Origin: Pseudomonas sediminis
GTDB lineage: Bacteria; Pseudomonadota; Gammaproteobacteria; Pseudomonadales; Pseudomonadaceae
Assembly (NCBI RefSeq): GCF_002741105.1
Contig: NZ_NIQU01000007.1
Location: 124,001 to 188,000, forward strand
DNA length: 64,000 nucleotides
Direction: 5' to 3'
Made by a program: the position numbers and the translations under genes. Of this stretch, positions 9,022 through 17,091 are shown in pieces (positions within the stretch are counted from its first letter, which is position 1; each line of letters begins with the position of its first letter). The notes under the pieces were generated by a model. It saw only the letters and a list, made by a program, of their open reading frames with translations. It ran no database searches and was not told the origin of the DNA.

Positions 9022-9810
9022 TCAGTGCGGGTCGGAGACCAACTCGATCGGCAGCAGATAGCGTTCTACGCCGTACTCGATACGGAACTGGCCGCGGCGG
9101 GCATCGGCTTCGATGGTCTGGCATTCGCCATCGGCCACCACCATGCGCCGGCCAGTATAGGTTTGCCTGAAGATCAGGTCGCGATAGCCATCGCGGCCAA
9201 CCTTGTCGGTAACGATGAGCACGCCCTTGGCCTCGCCGAACGAAGCCGTGCAGTCGCCGTCTCGTTCACCGCCGAAGCTCTCCACCACCAGCCCTCCCAT
9301 CAGGGGGCGCAACCCTTGCGCTTTCAACTCGTAGAGAGCGAGCTCGGTTTCCGCGAAGGGATTCATCCACGACCCGTTGCGGCGATTGATTCGAACGCCA
9401 AAGGCCAGGTCATCACCTCGTAGTCGATAAGGCGCGGTATCCAAGACCAACCGGTCCACATAGATCGCGTCCCAATCCAGTAGATTGGGCTTGACCAGGC
9501 GCGCCACGACGTCTTGCCTCGCATGATCCAGCACCAGTATTTCAAGGTCGCTCTGGCCTTGGTCAGGCTGCGCCTCGCGTACCAGCGGCACGGCGAGCAG
9601 GGTCAACTGAGGACGCGCAGGCCAGATCTTGCAGCTGCTCTGCTCGGCATCGACCCGATAGGCACCGCGCTCATCCTGCAGCCAAGCGCCGCCGGCATGG
9701 CCGGGATGCGCCAGCTCCAGCCAGGCTGACAGTTGCACCGCGCAGTCATCGGCCAACGCCACGCTGATCGACAGCAGGCCACCCAGGCCCGTTGCGAATA
9801 GTCCTTTCAT
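9022..9810 (-). CDS. Exported protein of unknown function
   Basis: A 262-residue protein with a signal peptide (MKGLFATGLGGLLSISVALA, cleavage near residue 20) and about four cysteines in the mature part, which may form disulfides. I recognise no catalytic motif. It contains repeated beta-strand-like segments and ends in a basic/hydrophobic stretch (RGQFRIEYGVERYLLPIEL). AAGGA lies 8 bases before the ATG. It is on the same strand as creD and the small membrane gene upstream, but a 144-bp gap separates them. Confidence 0.7.
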   Translation of the reverse strand: MKGLFATGLGGLLSISVALADDCAVQLSAWLELAHPGHAGGAWLQDERGAYRVDAEQSSCKIWPARPQLTLLAVPLVREAQPDQGQSDLEILVLDHARQDVVARLVKPNLLDWDAIYVDRLVLDTAPYRLRGDDLAFGVRINRRNGSWMNPFAETELALYELKAQGLRPLMGGLVVESFGGERDGDCTASFGEAKGVLIVTDKVGRDGYRDLIFRQTYTGRRMVVADGECQTIEADARRGQFRIEYGVERYLLPIELVSDPH

Positions 9811-9954
9811 CCTTGAGTTCCTTCATTTCATCCCGGCGCGAGTCTACGCCGCCAACCGCCCACTGCCCATGATGGGCATCGCGAAACAGCCAGGCGATAC
9901 GCCGCGCCAGAAGGTGCCCGGCACGCGCCTCCTCGCGCAAGCCGATATGCCCGC

Positions 9955-10257
9955 TCATGGCCGATACCACAGGCGCATGAAGCCCAGTGCCAGCAGCAGG
10001 CCGACCTGGCCCAACGCTGCGCACAGCGACAGAAAGGAACGCAGCGTGCCGTTGCTCGCCGCGTCCTGGATACCGGTCAGGGCGTTCCAGAAACCGTCCG
10101 GCAGCACCATCAGGCTCAGGCTGGCGAGCGGCTTGCCGGTCAGCAACAGGCCGTCGATCAGGTTGAACCAGCCGCAGAACATCAGGCCGATGAGGATCAT
10201 CACCGCCACCACCAGACCGAGGCCAAGGCAGGCAGAAAATTGCATGAGAAGACGCAT
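9955..10257 (-). CDS. Small inner-membrane protein downstream of creD
   Basis: A 100-residue protein with a hydrophobic N-terminal helix (about 7-30) and a C-terminal helix (about 75-95). The family is not recognised. It starts 48 bases after the creD stop with GGAGAG six bases before its ATG, so it is probably co-transcribed with creD. A role linked to CreD is inference from position only. Confidence 0.65.
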   Translation of the reverse strand: MRLLMQFSACLGLGLVVAVMILIGLMFCGWFNLIDGLLLTGKPLASLSLMVLPDGFWNALTGIQDAASNGTLRSFLSLCAALGQVGLLLALGFMRLWYRP

Positions 10258-10305
10258 GGGGTTCTCTCCAGAGAAGTGGCGCGGCCTACGCCGCGCCAGT
10301 CACGA

Positions 10306-11649
10306 TCAGGCATGCGGAGTGCTGCGGCCGACGCCGTACCAGTCCAGTTTGCGGGTCAGCACCATCACGCTGCCGAGTACGCCGAACACCAGCAGCGAGC
10401 CCATCAACAGGGCGTAGTCCTCGGCGTTGAGCAGGCCATAGAGCATGGCGTACAGAGCGGCCAGCAACGCGCCAAAACCCATGCCACGTCGCCAGCTGTG
10501 CAGCACGAAGCTGACGTAGAAACCGATCAGGCCAACGCAGGCGCCCGCCGAAAGACCATAGGCCAGGGTGAACGGCAGATGCTCGGAGAGCGACAGCAGC
10601 AGCAGATAGAACAGCGCCAGCGACAGGCCGACCAGGGCGTATTGAACCGGGTGCACGGCCAGGCGCTTGAGCACCTCGAAGAGGAAGAAGGTGGCGAAGG
10701 TCAGGGCGATGAACAGCAGCGCATATTTGATCGCACGATCGGTCTTCAGGTACTGGTCGACCGGGTCGACGAAGCTGACCCCGAAGTTGCGGCCGAACAA
10801 AGCCTGGCAACGATCACCGCCCACGCAGTCGCGCAATGCTTCCTCCAGATTGGTGGCGAAGAAGCTGGTCTGCCACTCGGCAGTGAAGCCTGCGGCACTG
10901 ATCTCGCGGCTGCTCGGCAGGTATTCACCGACGAAGCTCGGGTGCGGCCAGTCGGAGCTCAGCTTGACCCGGCTGTCACGCCCGACCGGCACCACCGAGA
11001 GCTGCTCGGTGCCCTGCAGCTTGAGGTCGAAAGCGAACTCGAGAATCTGCCCGCCCTGCGCATCCAGAGCCGGAATCGGTGCATGCACGCCAGCGCCGAA
11101 GTTATCGTCAGCACTGCCCGGCGCGAAGCTTAGGGTCTGGCCATTGAGGCGCAGCTGCAGATCGTTGCTGATGCCGCGGATATCGCTGATGCCGACGGAG
11201 AGGAAGGGCTTCTCGAAACGGTAGAAGCCCAACTCGTCGCCCAGCCCCAGGCGCGCCGGCAGGCGGAATTGACCGCTGACCTGGCTGTCGCTGCGGTACA
11301 GGCGCGCTTCATAGATACCACGGGCACGCAATTCGGTGCCCACCTGACCTTCGAGCACGAAGCGCTCCGGCAGGAAGTACAGGCGGCCGCGACGCTGGCG
11401 CTCTTCGCTATAGCGCTCACCGGTCTTCTCGTTGGTCTTCCACTCATGAGTGGTCTTGATATACGGCAGCACCAGGATCGGCCCGGTGATCTGCTGGCGG
11501 TAGCTGGAACTGCGGGCAATGTCCTGCAGCACCTCGTAGCGCAGTCCTTGGCGCTCATCGACCAGGCCATCGATCATTAGCAGGGGAATCATCAGCAACA
11601 AAATCAGCAGGGCGATGGCGCCCAGCTTGAAGCCCAGGGAACGGCTCAT
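10306..11649 (-). CDS. creD: Inner-membrane protein CreD
   Basis: A 447-residue CreD-family protein: one N-terminal helix (about 8-27), a large periplasmic domain (about 30-300, including GPILVLPY), then about six C-terminal helices. CreD is the main effector of the CreBC two-component system and affects envelope integrity, beta-lactam response and biofilm traits; its biochemical activity is unknown. In P. aeruginosa it directly follows creBC. Here it is about 5.7 kb from creC, and CreB-type half-sites lie at 11723-11749. Confidence 0.93.
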   Translation of the reverse strand: MSRSLGFKLGAIALLILLLMIPLLMIDGLVDERQGLRYEVLQDIARSSSYRQQITGPILVLPYIKTTHEWKTNEKTGERYSEERQRRGRLYFLPERFVLEGQVGTELRARGIYEARLYRSDSQVSGQFRLPARLGLGDELGFYRFEKPFLSVGISDIRGISNDLQLRLNGQTLSFAPGSADDNFGAGVHAPIPALDAQGGQILEFAFDLKLQGTEQLSVVPVGRDSRVKLSSDWPHPSFVGEYLPSSREISAAGFTAEWQTSFFATNLEEALRDCVGGDRCQALFGRNFGVSFVDPVDQYLKTDRAIKYALLFIALTFATFFLFEVLKRLAVHPVQYALVGLSLALFYLLLLSLSEHLPFTLAYGLSAGACVGLIGFYVSFVLHSWRRGMGFGALLAALYAMLYGLLNAEDYALLMGSLLVFGVLGSVMVLTRKLDWYGVGRSTPHA

Positions 11650-11722
11650 GGTACGGCTCTCCGTAGCGAGTGAAGGTACGGCAGAGTCTGGGCAAGGGCG
11701 GTGGGAGGCGTGTGGGGCGAGC

Positions 11723-11749
11723 GTGGAGATTGTGTGGAGAATGGGTGAA
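11723..11749 (-). promoter_or_regulatory. Candidate CreB (cre/blr-tag) operator of creD
   Basis: Read on the minus strand: TTCAC-N6-TCCAC-N6-TCCAC, three half-sites spaced exactly 11 bases. The cre-tag of E. coli and Aeromonas is TTCACnnnnnnTTCAC, so the first pair matches with one mismatch. It lies about 75-100 bases before the creD ATG and just after the terminator of the upstream gene, where an independent creD promoter is expected. Confidence 0.6.
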
Positions 11750-11751
11750 AG

Positions 11752-11778
11752 AAAAAGGACGCCGATTCAGGGCGCCCT
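11752..11778 (-). terminator. Terminator of the repeat-protein gene
   Basis: On the minus strand, AGGGCGCC pairs with GGCGTCCT (one G-T wobble) around a 7-base loop, followed by TTTTTC. It separates the repeat-protein gene from the creD promoter region. Confidence 0.7.
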
Positions 11779-11828
11779 TTCTAACTGCTGTGCGGCATAA
11801 GACTGCTCCCGCGTGATGGATATCCGGA

Positions 11829-12368
11829 TCAGCTGATACGGCTGGCACCCACGCGGTCGGCACCATCTTCGGCTACACGGTTCAGACCAACGCGGTCAGC
11901 ACCACCTTCTGCGACACGGTTCGGGCCTACGCGATCAGCACCACCTTCTGCGACACGGTTCAGACCAACGCGATCAGCACCACCTTCTGCGACACGGTTC
12001 AGACCAACGCGGTCAGTGCCACCTTCTGCTACGCGGTTCAGACCAACGCGATCAGCACCACCTTCTGCTACGCGGTTCAGACCAACGCGATCAGCACCAC
12101 CTTCTGCTACGCGGTTCAGACCAACGCGGTCAGCACCACCTTCTGCAACACGGTTCGGACCAACGCGATCAGCACCATCTTCGGCTACGCGAAAACGCTC
12201 CAGAGTACGCTCGGCACCGCCTTCGGTTACGCGGTTCGGGCCGACGCGATCTGCACCACCTTCAGCGACTACAGGGGCTGCAGACTGTTGAGCGTTGATC
12301 TGCGGCAGGGCGAAAGCACCGGCGGACAGAGCGGCAATAACGAGGCTGGCGAGGATATGCTTTTTCAT
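11829..12368 (-). CDS. Secreted tandem-repeat protein (13-residue repeats)
   Basis: A 179-residue protein with a signal peptide (cleavage near AFA-LPQ, residue 20), a 13-residue linker, then eleven near-identical repeats of the form V-A-E-G-G-A-D-R-V-G-L/P-N-R up to residue 177. Repeat 2 is degenerate (14 residues, TEGGAERTLERF); repeats 3 and 11 have EDG for EGG. No transmembrane helix follows the signal, so the product is periplasmic or secreted. AGGAG lies 7 bases before the ATG. Similar short repeat proteins in Pseudomonas genomes have, to my recollection, been labelled phage infection protein, but I know of no supporting experiment. The regular Asp/Glu/Gly pattern could suggest ion binding or a beta-helix; this is speculation. 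Confidence 0.85.
   Translation of the reverse strand: MKKHILASLVIAALSAGAFALPQINAQQSAAPVVAEGGADRVGPNRVTEGGAERTLERFRVAEDGADRVGPNRVAEGGADRVGLNRVAEGGADRVGLNRVAEGGADRVGLNRVAEGGTDRVGLNRVAEGGADRVGLNRVAEGGADRVGPNRVAEGGADRVGLNRVAEDGADRVGASRIS
11838..12269 (-). repeat. Eleven in-frame 39-bp tandem repeats
   Basis: Coding repeats of the protein above, residues 34-177. Ten units are 39 bp and one (unit 2) is 42 bp. Neighbouring units differ at a few positions only, as expected for arrays that change length by slippage or recombination. Confidence 0.95.
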
Positions 12369-12581
12369 GTTCGTTCTCCTGAGGGGGTAAGTAACTGGCT
12401 ACGGTTGTCATGTTACGCACGCCCCAGAACGGCAAAAGGCACATCTCGGGATAGTGACAATCGACGCCATCGATACCTGAAAAAGCGCTTATCGATCAGA
12501 CAGATAGTTGCCACGAACACTCGCACAGCGCTGCCCTCGCCTTCCGTCTACTCGGTGCGGTAGCGGGTGAACGGCACTGGC

Positions 12582-12601
12582 ATCTGTATAAAAAACCAGT
12601 A
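12582..12601 (+). promoter_or_regulatory. LexA-box-like sequence before fan1
   Basis: ATCTGTATAAAAAACCAGTA. The core is CTGT-N8-CCAG against the LexA consensus CTGT-N8-ACAG, one mismatch. It ends 12 bases before the fan1 ATG, and TATAAA inside it could serve as the -10 element. The first 12 bases of the core match those of the perfect box at 57046-57065. Confidence 0.6.
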
Positions 12602-12613
12602 AAACTTCGCCCC

Positions 12614-14245
12614 ATGCTCAGCCTCGACGCTCCCGAACTCTATTATCTGGCCAACTTCCGCAAGGCCCTCGCCTGGCTCGACACCCATCACCGTGAACTG
12701 ATGGATGACACCGAGCGCGCCTTCGTTGCGGACTTTCCCCAGTTGCCATTGCCCTCCCAGGCGCTGCTGGTGCGCCTGGTGATGCGCAAGGGCATTCACT
12801 TTCGCGCGAGCAAACTGCGCTACGCCGAGATCGGCGATATCCCAACTGCCGCAGAACCATTGCTGGAACTGGGCTTGCTGATCGACTGCGCCGCACTGAG
12901 CTTCGACGAACTCGGCGCCCTGCTGCTCAAGGACGAACTGGCCGCGCATTTCGCCGCTGACCTGCCGCGCGGGACATTGAAGAAAAGCGAAGTGCTCGAC
13001 CATCTGCGCGAGCTGCACACAGAGCCGCGCAGCCTGGCCGACTGGTGCCCGAATATGGAGGAACGTCTGCTGAGCCTGGCTATCGGGCCGCTATGCGACC
13101 GCCTGCGCCTGATGTTCTTCGGCAACCTGGCGCAGGACTGGTCGGAATTCGTACTCGCCGACCTGGGGATATTCCGCTACGAGCAGGTGCCAATCACACC
13201 GGGCTCGCGCGGCTTTCGTCACCGCCAGGATGTGGATGACTACTTGCACCTGCGCGCCTGCCGCGAGGCTTTCGAGGTCGGCATGCCGGTGACCGAGGTT
13301 CTGCAGCACCTTGGCGATTTCTCCAGCGACAGCCCGCATATCGGCGAACGCCACCAGCGCCTGCTGCTGCAACTGGCGCAGCATCTGGAACGCGCTGGCG
13401 AGCTGGACTCTGCACTGGCGCTGTACCGCGACACCCGTGCGGTGGGCTCGCGGCAGCGGCAGATTCGCGTGCTGGAACGCCTGGGCCAGGATGCCGAAGC
13501 GCTGACACTCGCCGAACAGGTGATCGCGGCGCCGCACAATGCCGAAGAAGCGCAACTGGCCGAACGCGCACGCACGCGCCTGCGCAAACGCCTCCGCCTG
13601 CCGCCAGCAGCCAAGGCGGCGAAGCTGAACGAGGATCGCATCGACCTGCGCCTGCCGCGCGCCGCCAGCGTCGAGCTGGCCGTGGCCATGCACCTGGCCG
13701 AGCCCGATGCGCCGGTGCATTACGTGGAGAACACGCTGATCTGCGGGCTGTTCGGCCTGCTCTGCTGGGAGGCGATCTTCGCCCCACTGCCCGGCGCCTT
13801 CTTCCACCCCTTCCACACCGGCCCGGTGGATCTGCACCGCGCCGACTTCCACGCCCGCCGCGCTCCCCTGTTCGCCGCCTGCCTGGCCCGTCTGGAGGAT
13901 GGCAGCTACATCGAGGCCATACGCCGCACCCACGCCGAGAAGTTCGGCATTCAGTCGCCCTTCGTGTTCTGGGAGCTGCTCGATACCGAACGCCTGGAAC
14001 AGGCCCTGACCTGCCTGCCACCCGCGCACCTGGGCGCCTGGTTCCGCCGCCTGCTCGCAGATATCCGCGAGAACCGCGCCGGCATGCCCGACCTGATCCA
14101 GTTCTGGCCTGCTGAAGGCCGCTACCGGATGATCGAAGTGAAAGGCCCCGGCGACCGCCTGCAGGACAACCAGAAACGCTGGCTGGCCTTCTGCGCTGAG
14201 CACGGCATGCCGGTCAGCGTCTGCTACGTGGAGTGGAGCGATTGA
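12614..14245 (+). CDS. fan1: FAN1 family structure-specific nuclease (VRR-NUC)
   Basis: A 543-residue homologue of Pseudomonas FAN1, a structure-specific endonuclease/5'-3' exonuclease for DNA flaps and interstrand cross-links. An N-terminal SAP-like/DNA-binding region is followed by helical TPR-like repeats (about 230-320) and a C-terminal VRR-NUC domain. The catalytic PD-(D/E)XK residues are visible: PDL with D493, then EVKG with E508 and K510, followed by the family hallmark GDRLQDNQ. Length and spacing match characterised bacterial FAN1. It overlaps the helicase gene by 13 bases or less. The LexA-box-like site upstream suggests damage induction. Confidence 0.92.
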   Translation: MLSLDAPELYYLANFRKALAWLDTHHRELMDDTERAFVADFPQLPLPSQALLVRLVMRKGIHFRASKLRYAEIGDIPTAAEPLLELGLLIDCAALSFDELGALLLKDELAAHFAADLPRGTLKKSEVLDHLRELHTEPRSLADWCPNMEERLLSLAIGPLCDRLRLMFFGNLAQDWSEFVLADLGIFRYEQVPITPGSRGFRHRQDVDDYLHLRACREAFEVGMPVTEVLQHLGDFSSDSPHIGERHQRLLLQLAQHLERAGELDSALALYRDTRAVGSRQRQIRVLERLGQDAEALTLAEQVIAAPHNAEEAQLAERARTRLRKRLRLPPAAKAAKLNEDRIDLRLPRAASVELAVAMHLAEPDAPVHYVENTLICGLFGLLCWEAIFAPLPGAFFHPFHTGPVDLHRADFHARRAPLFAACLARLEDGSYIEAIRRTHAEKFGIQSPFVFWELLDTERLEQALTCLPPAHLGAWFRRLLADIRENRAGMPDLIQFWPAEGRYRMIEVKGPGDRLQDNQKRWLAFCAEHGMPVSVCYVEWSD

Positions 14246-16542
14246 ACCTGCGTGTCGCCGTGCGCGAGCTGTGCGAGTTCACCGCCAAGGAAGGTGACCT
14301 CGACCTGCGCTTCACCCCCTCGCCCACTGCGCAGGAAGGCATGGCCGGGCACGCCACGGTGGTGGCCCGGCGCGGCCCGGATTACGTCTCCGAGCTGCCG
14401 CTGATCGGCGAGTTCGAGGGGCTGACAGTCAGTGGCCGCGCCGATGGTTTCGACCCCGAGTTCCGCCTGCTGGAAGAGATCAAGACCCACCGTGGCGACA
14501 TCTCGCGCATCCCCGCCAATCACCGCCTGCTGCACTGGGCGCAGGTGAAGATCTACGGCTGGCTGCTGTGCCAGGAACTGGGCTTCGAGGAACTGGATCT
14601 GGCGGTGGTGTACTTCAACGTCATGACCCAGCAGGAAACGGTGTTCCGCGAGCGCCATAGTGCAGCCTCGCTGAGTGAGTTCTTCGCCCTGCACTGCCGC
14701 CGCTATATCGAATGGGCGCGGCAGGAACAGGCGCATCAGCACGCACGCAACCAGGCATTGGAAGCACTGGAGTTCCCCTACGGCGAATTCCGCCATGGCC
14801 AACGGCAACTGGCCGAAGCCGTATACCGCGCCGCGCGTGACGGCCACTACCTGCTGGCGCAGGCCACCACCGGCATCGGCAAGACCCTCGGCACCCTGTT
14901 CCCGCAGCTCAAGGCCATGCCCGGCCAACAGCTCGACCGCCTGTTCTTCCTTAGCGCCAAGACGCCAGGCCGGCGCCTGGCACTCGATGCCCTGCAACGC
15001 CTGCGCGAGCCGGACACGCCGCTGCGCGTGCTGGAACACGTGGCCCGTGACAAAGCCTGCGAACACCCGAGCAAAGCCTGCCATGGCGACTCCTGTCCGC
15101 TGGCCAAGGGCTTCTACGACCGCCTGCCGGCAGCACGCAGCGCGGCGCTGAAGGAGCGCTGGCTGGATCAACGAGCCGTGCGCAATATCGCCATCGCCCA
15201 TGGCGTGTGCCCCTATTACCTGAGCCAGGAGCTGTGCCGCTGGAGCGACGTGGTGGTGGGCGACTACAACTACTACTTCGACCTCGGCGCCCTGCTGCAC
15301 AGCCTCACCCTGATCAACCAGTGGCGCGTCTGCCTGCTGGTGGACGAGGCGCACAACCTGGTGGAACGCGGGCGCGGTATGTACAGCGCCGAGCTGGATC
15401 AGGCGCGCTTCAAGGCCATGTGCCGTGACGCGCCGAAGCGCCTGAAAAGCGTGCTGGATCGGGTCGACCGCCACTGGGATCAACTGCACCGCGAGCAGGA
15501 GGTGCCCTATCAGGTCTACCCGCTGGCGCCGGACTTGCTGCTTGCCGCGTTGGGCAAGGCCGTCAGCGCCATCACCGACCTGCTCACCGATCAACCCGAA
15601 GGCAACGGCGGAGAGCTGCTCAGTTTTTATATGGACGCCATGCTGTTCTGCCGCCTGGCGGAAAGCTTCGGCCCGCACTCGCTGTTCGATATCAACCGAG
15701 ATGAAGCCGGAAACGGGCGCAGCTACTCCACACTGTGCATCCGCAATATCCTCCCGGCGCCCTTCCTCGGCCCGCGCTTCGAGGACGCCCACAGCGCCAC
15801 GCTGTTCTCCGCCACCCTCAGCCCCAGCCACTATTACCTCGACCTGCTCGGCCTGCCGGAAGAGACCCAGTGCCTGGACGTCGCCTCGCCGTTCAGCGCC
15901 GAACAACTGCACGTGCAGCTGGTGCGCAACCTGTCGACCCGCTACCAACACCGCGACGCTTCGTTGGCGCCGATCTGCCAGTTGATGGCGCGCCAGTACG
16001 CCGAACGCCCCGGCAACTACCTGGCCTTCTTCAGCAGCTATCAGTACCTGGAACAGGTACTGCAGGAGCTGCACCGCGACCACCCGCAGATTCCGGTATG
16101 GACGCAATCGCGACAGATGGACGAAGCGGCGCGCCAGGGCTTTATCGAGCGCTTCCAGATCGGCGGCCGCGGCATCGGCTTCGCCGTACTTGGCGGCGTA
16201 TTTGGCGAAGGTGTCGACCTGCCCGGCGAACGCCTGATCGGCGCCTTCGTCGCCACCCTCGGCCTGGCCCAGCTCAACCCGATCAACGAAGAAATCCGCC
16301 AGCGCATGGACGCCCTGTTCGGCAATGGCTACGACTACACCTACCTCTACCCCGGCCTGCAAAAGGTCGTACAAGCCGCCGGCCGCGTGATCCGAACCCC
16401 GGAGGATCAAGGCGTGCTCTACCTCATCGACGACCGCTTCGCCCGCCCCGAAGTCCGCCGTTTGTTGCCGACCTGGTGGCAGGTGGAACTGCTGCGCTTG
16501 CCGCTCAAATCCCCCACACCCGAGCCGCAACCCGATTTGTAG
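14233..16542 (+). CDS. Nuclease-helicase fusion: Cas4/RecB-like domain plus XPD/DinG-type Fe-S helicase
   Basis: A 769-residue protein. Residues about 30-165 look like a PD-(D/E)XK nuclease: GRADGF (D71), EEIKT (E82, K84) and AQVKIYG (Q104, Y108). From about 180 on it is an SF2 XPD/DinG-type helicase: Walker A ATTGIGKT (211-218), Fe-S cluster cysteines C276, C283, C288 and C326, DEAH box (371-374), and motif VI QAAGRVIR (714-721). The Cas4 C-terminal cysteines are not seen, so the only likely Fe-S cluster is that of the helicase. The gene overlaps fan1. The start is GTG at 14233 or TTG at 14242, which overlaps the fan1 stop as TTGA. It probably unwinds and processes damaged DNA with FAN1. Confidence 0.85.
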   Translation: MERLNLRVAVRELCEFTAKEGDLDLRFTPSPTAQEGMAGHATVVARRGPDYVSELPLIGEFEGLTVSGRADGFDPEFRLLEEIKTHRGDISRIPANHRLLHWAQVKIYGWLLCQELGFEELDLAVVYFNVMTQQETVFRERHSAASLSEFFALHCRRYIEWARQEQAHQHARNQALEALEFPYGEFRHGQRQLAEAVYRAARDGHYLLAQATTGIGKTLGTLFPQLKAMPGQQLDRLFFLSAKTPGRRLALDALQRLREPDTPLRVLEHVARDKACEHPSKACHGDSCPLAKGFYDRLPAARSAALKERWLDQRAVRNIAIAHGVCPYYLSQELCRWSDVVVGDYNYYFDLGALLHSLTLINQWRVCLLVDEAHNLVERGRGMYSAELDQARFKAMCRDAPKRLKSVLDRVDRHWDQLHREQEVPYQVYPLAPDLLLAALGKAVSAITDLLTDQPEGNGGELLSFYMDAMLFCRLAESFGPHSLFDINRDEAGNGRSYSTLCIRNILPAPFLGPRFEDAHSATLFSATLSPSHYYLDLLGLPEETQCLDVASPFSAEQLHVQLVRNLSTRYQHRDASLAPICQLMARQYAERPGNYLAFFSSYQYLEQVLQELHRDHPQIPVWTQSRQMDEAARQGFIERFQIGGRGIGFAVLGGVFGEGVDLPGERLIGAFVATLGLAQLNPINEEIRQRMDALFGNGYDYTYLYPGLQKVVQAAGRVIRTPEDQGVLYLIDDRFARPEVRRLLPTWWQVELLRLPLKSPTPEPQPDL

Positions 16543-16614
16543 GATCGGCTGGGCGGCATTCCGTTTTAGCCGCGATCAGTTCGGCAAGTTTTAGCGTGGT
16601 GCGGGCAGCATGCT

Positions 16615-16674
16615 GTGGGAAGCGCTTCAGCGGCGACGGGTTCGTGTATCGCTCGCGGCTAAAGCTACTCCCAC
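16615..16674. repeat. 60-bp REP copy, left
   Basis: Starts GTGGGAAGCGCTTCAGCGGC and ends CTACTCCCAC. It matches the copy at 17298-17357 at about 56 of 60 positions, in the same orientation. Both have partly self-complementary ends, as in Pseudomonas REP elements. Confidence 0.85.
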
Positions 16675-16683
16675 AAGATATCT

Positions 16684-17091
16684 TTAGCCTCGATAGACAA
16701 TTGCCTGGTTCAGCGCGTCCTCAACGACCCTGATATCTGGCTCACTGTTGCTGGTTAACGCAGTGGTTTCTCCAGACGAGGTAGTGAGCACAATCTTGTA
16801 CTCAAAGCGCGGCTTGATGGATCTGAACCACCATACCCCCAGTGCAACCATAGCGAGCGGCATAAACTTTGCCATTAAGCCAGATGAGGAGAATGCGCCT
16901 AGAAGCCAGAAAGCTCCGATAACGATGAGAACGATGGGCCCCGTCTTCGATGGGGTAAGGTCCGCGACTCCAACTTTGACTGAACTGACTGACGCCATTG
17001 CATAAGTCTGCTTGTGCGCAATAAACCGAGCATTGGTTACCTTGATTCCATGCTTATCAAAAAACACTTTCTCGGACGCTATAGCTTCCAT
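16684..17091 (-). CDS. DUF6232 family membrane protein
   Basis: A 135-residue protein with two hydrophobic segments (about 52-68 and 74-92) flanked by soluble beta-rich ends. The start (ITNARFI-type segment after a short KHG motif) and layout fit DUF6232, a small family of unknown function. Its base composition is visibly more AT-rich than the genes on either side, and it lies between two 60-bp repeats, which suggests recent acquisition. No operon partner. Confidence 0.7.
   Translation of the reverse strand: MEAIASEKVFFDKHGIKVTNARFIAHKQTYAMASVSSVKVGVADLTPSKTGPIVLIVIGAFWLLGAFSSSGLMAKFMPLAMVALGVWWFRSIKPRFEYKIVLTTSSGETTALTSNSEPDIRVVEDALNQAIVYRG

Noticed and set aside
9746-10024. 92-codon minus-strand frame between the exported protein and the small membrane gene
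   Set aside because: Overlaps both neighbours in another frame; no ribosome-binding site or domain.
11838-12269. CRISPR-like repeat array
   Set aside because: Units are contiguous, in frame, without unique spacers, and encode a peptide repeat after a signal peptide.
14224-16530. 768-codon open frame on the minus strand opposite the helicase gene
   Set aside because: Shadow of a high-GC gene: no domain, no ribosome-binding site, and the plus strand has complete helicase motifs.
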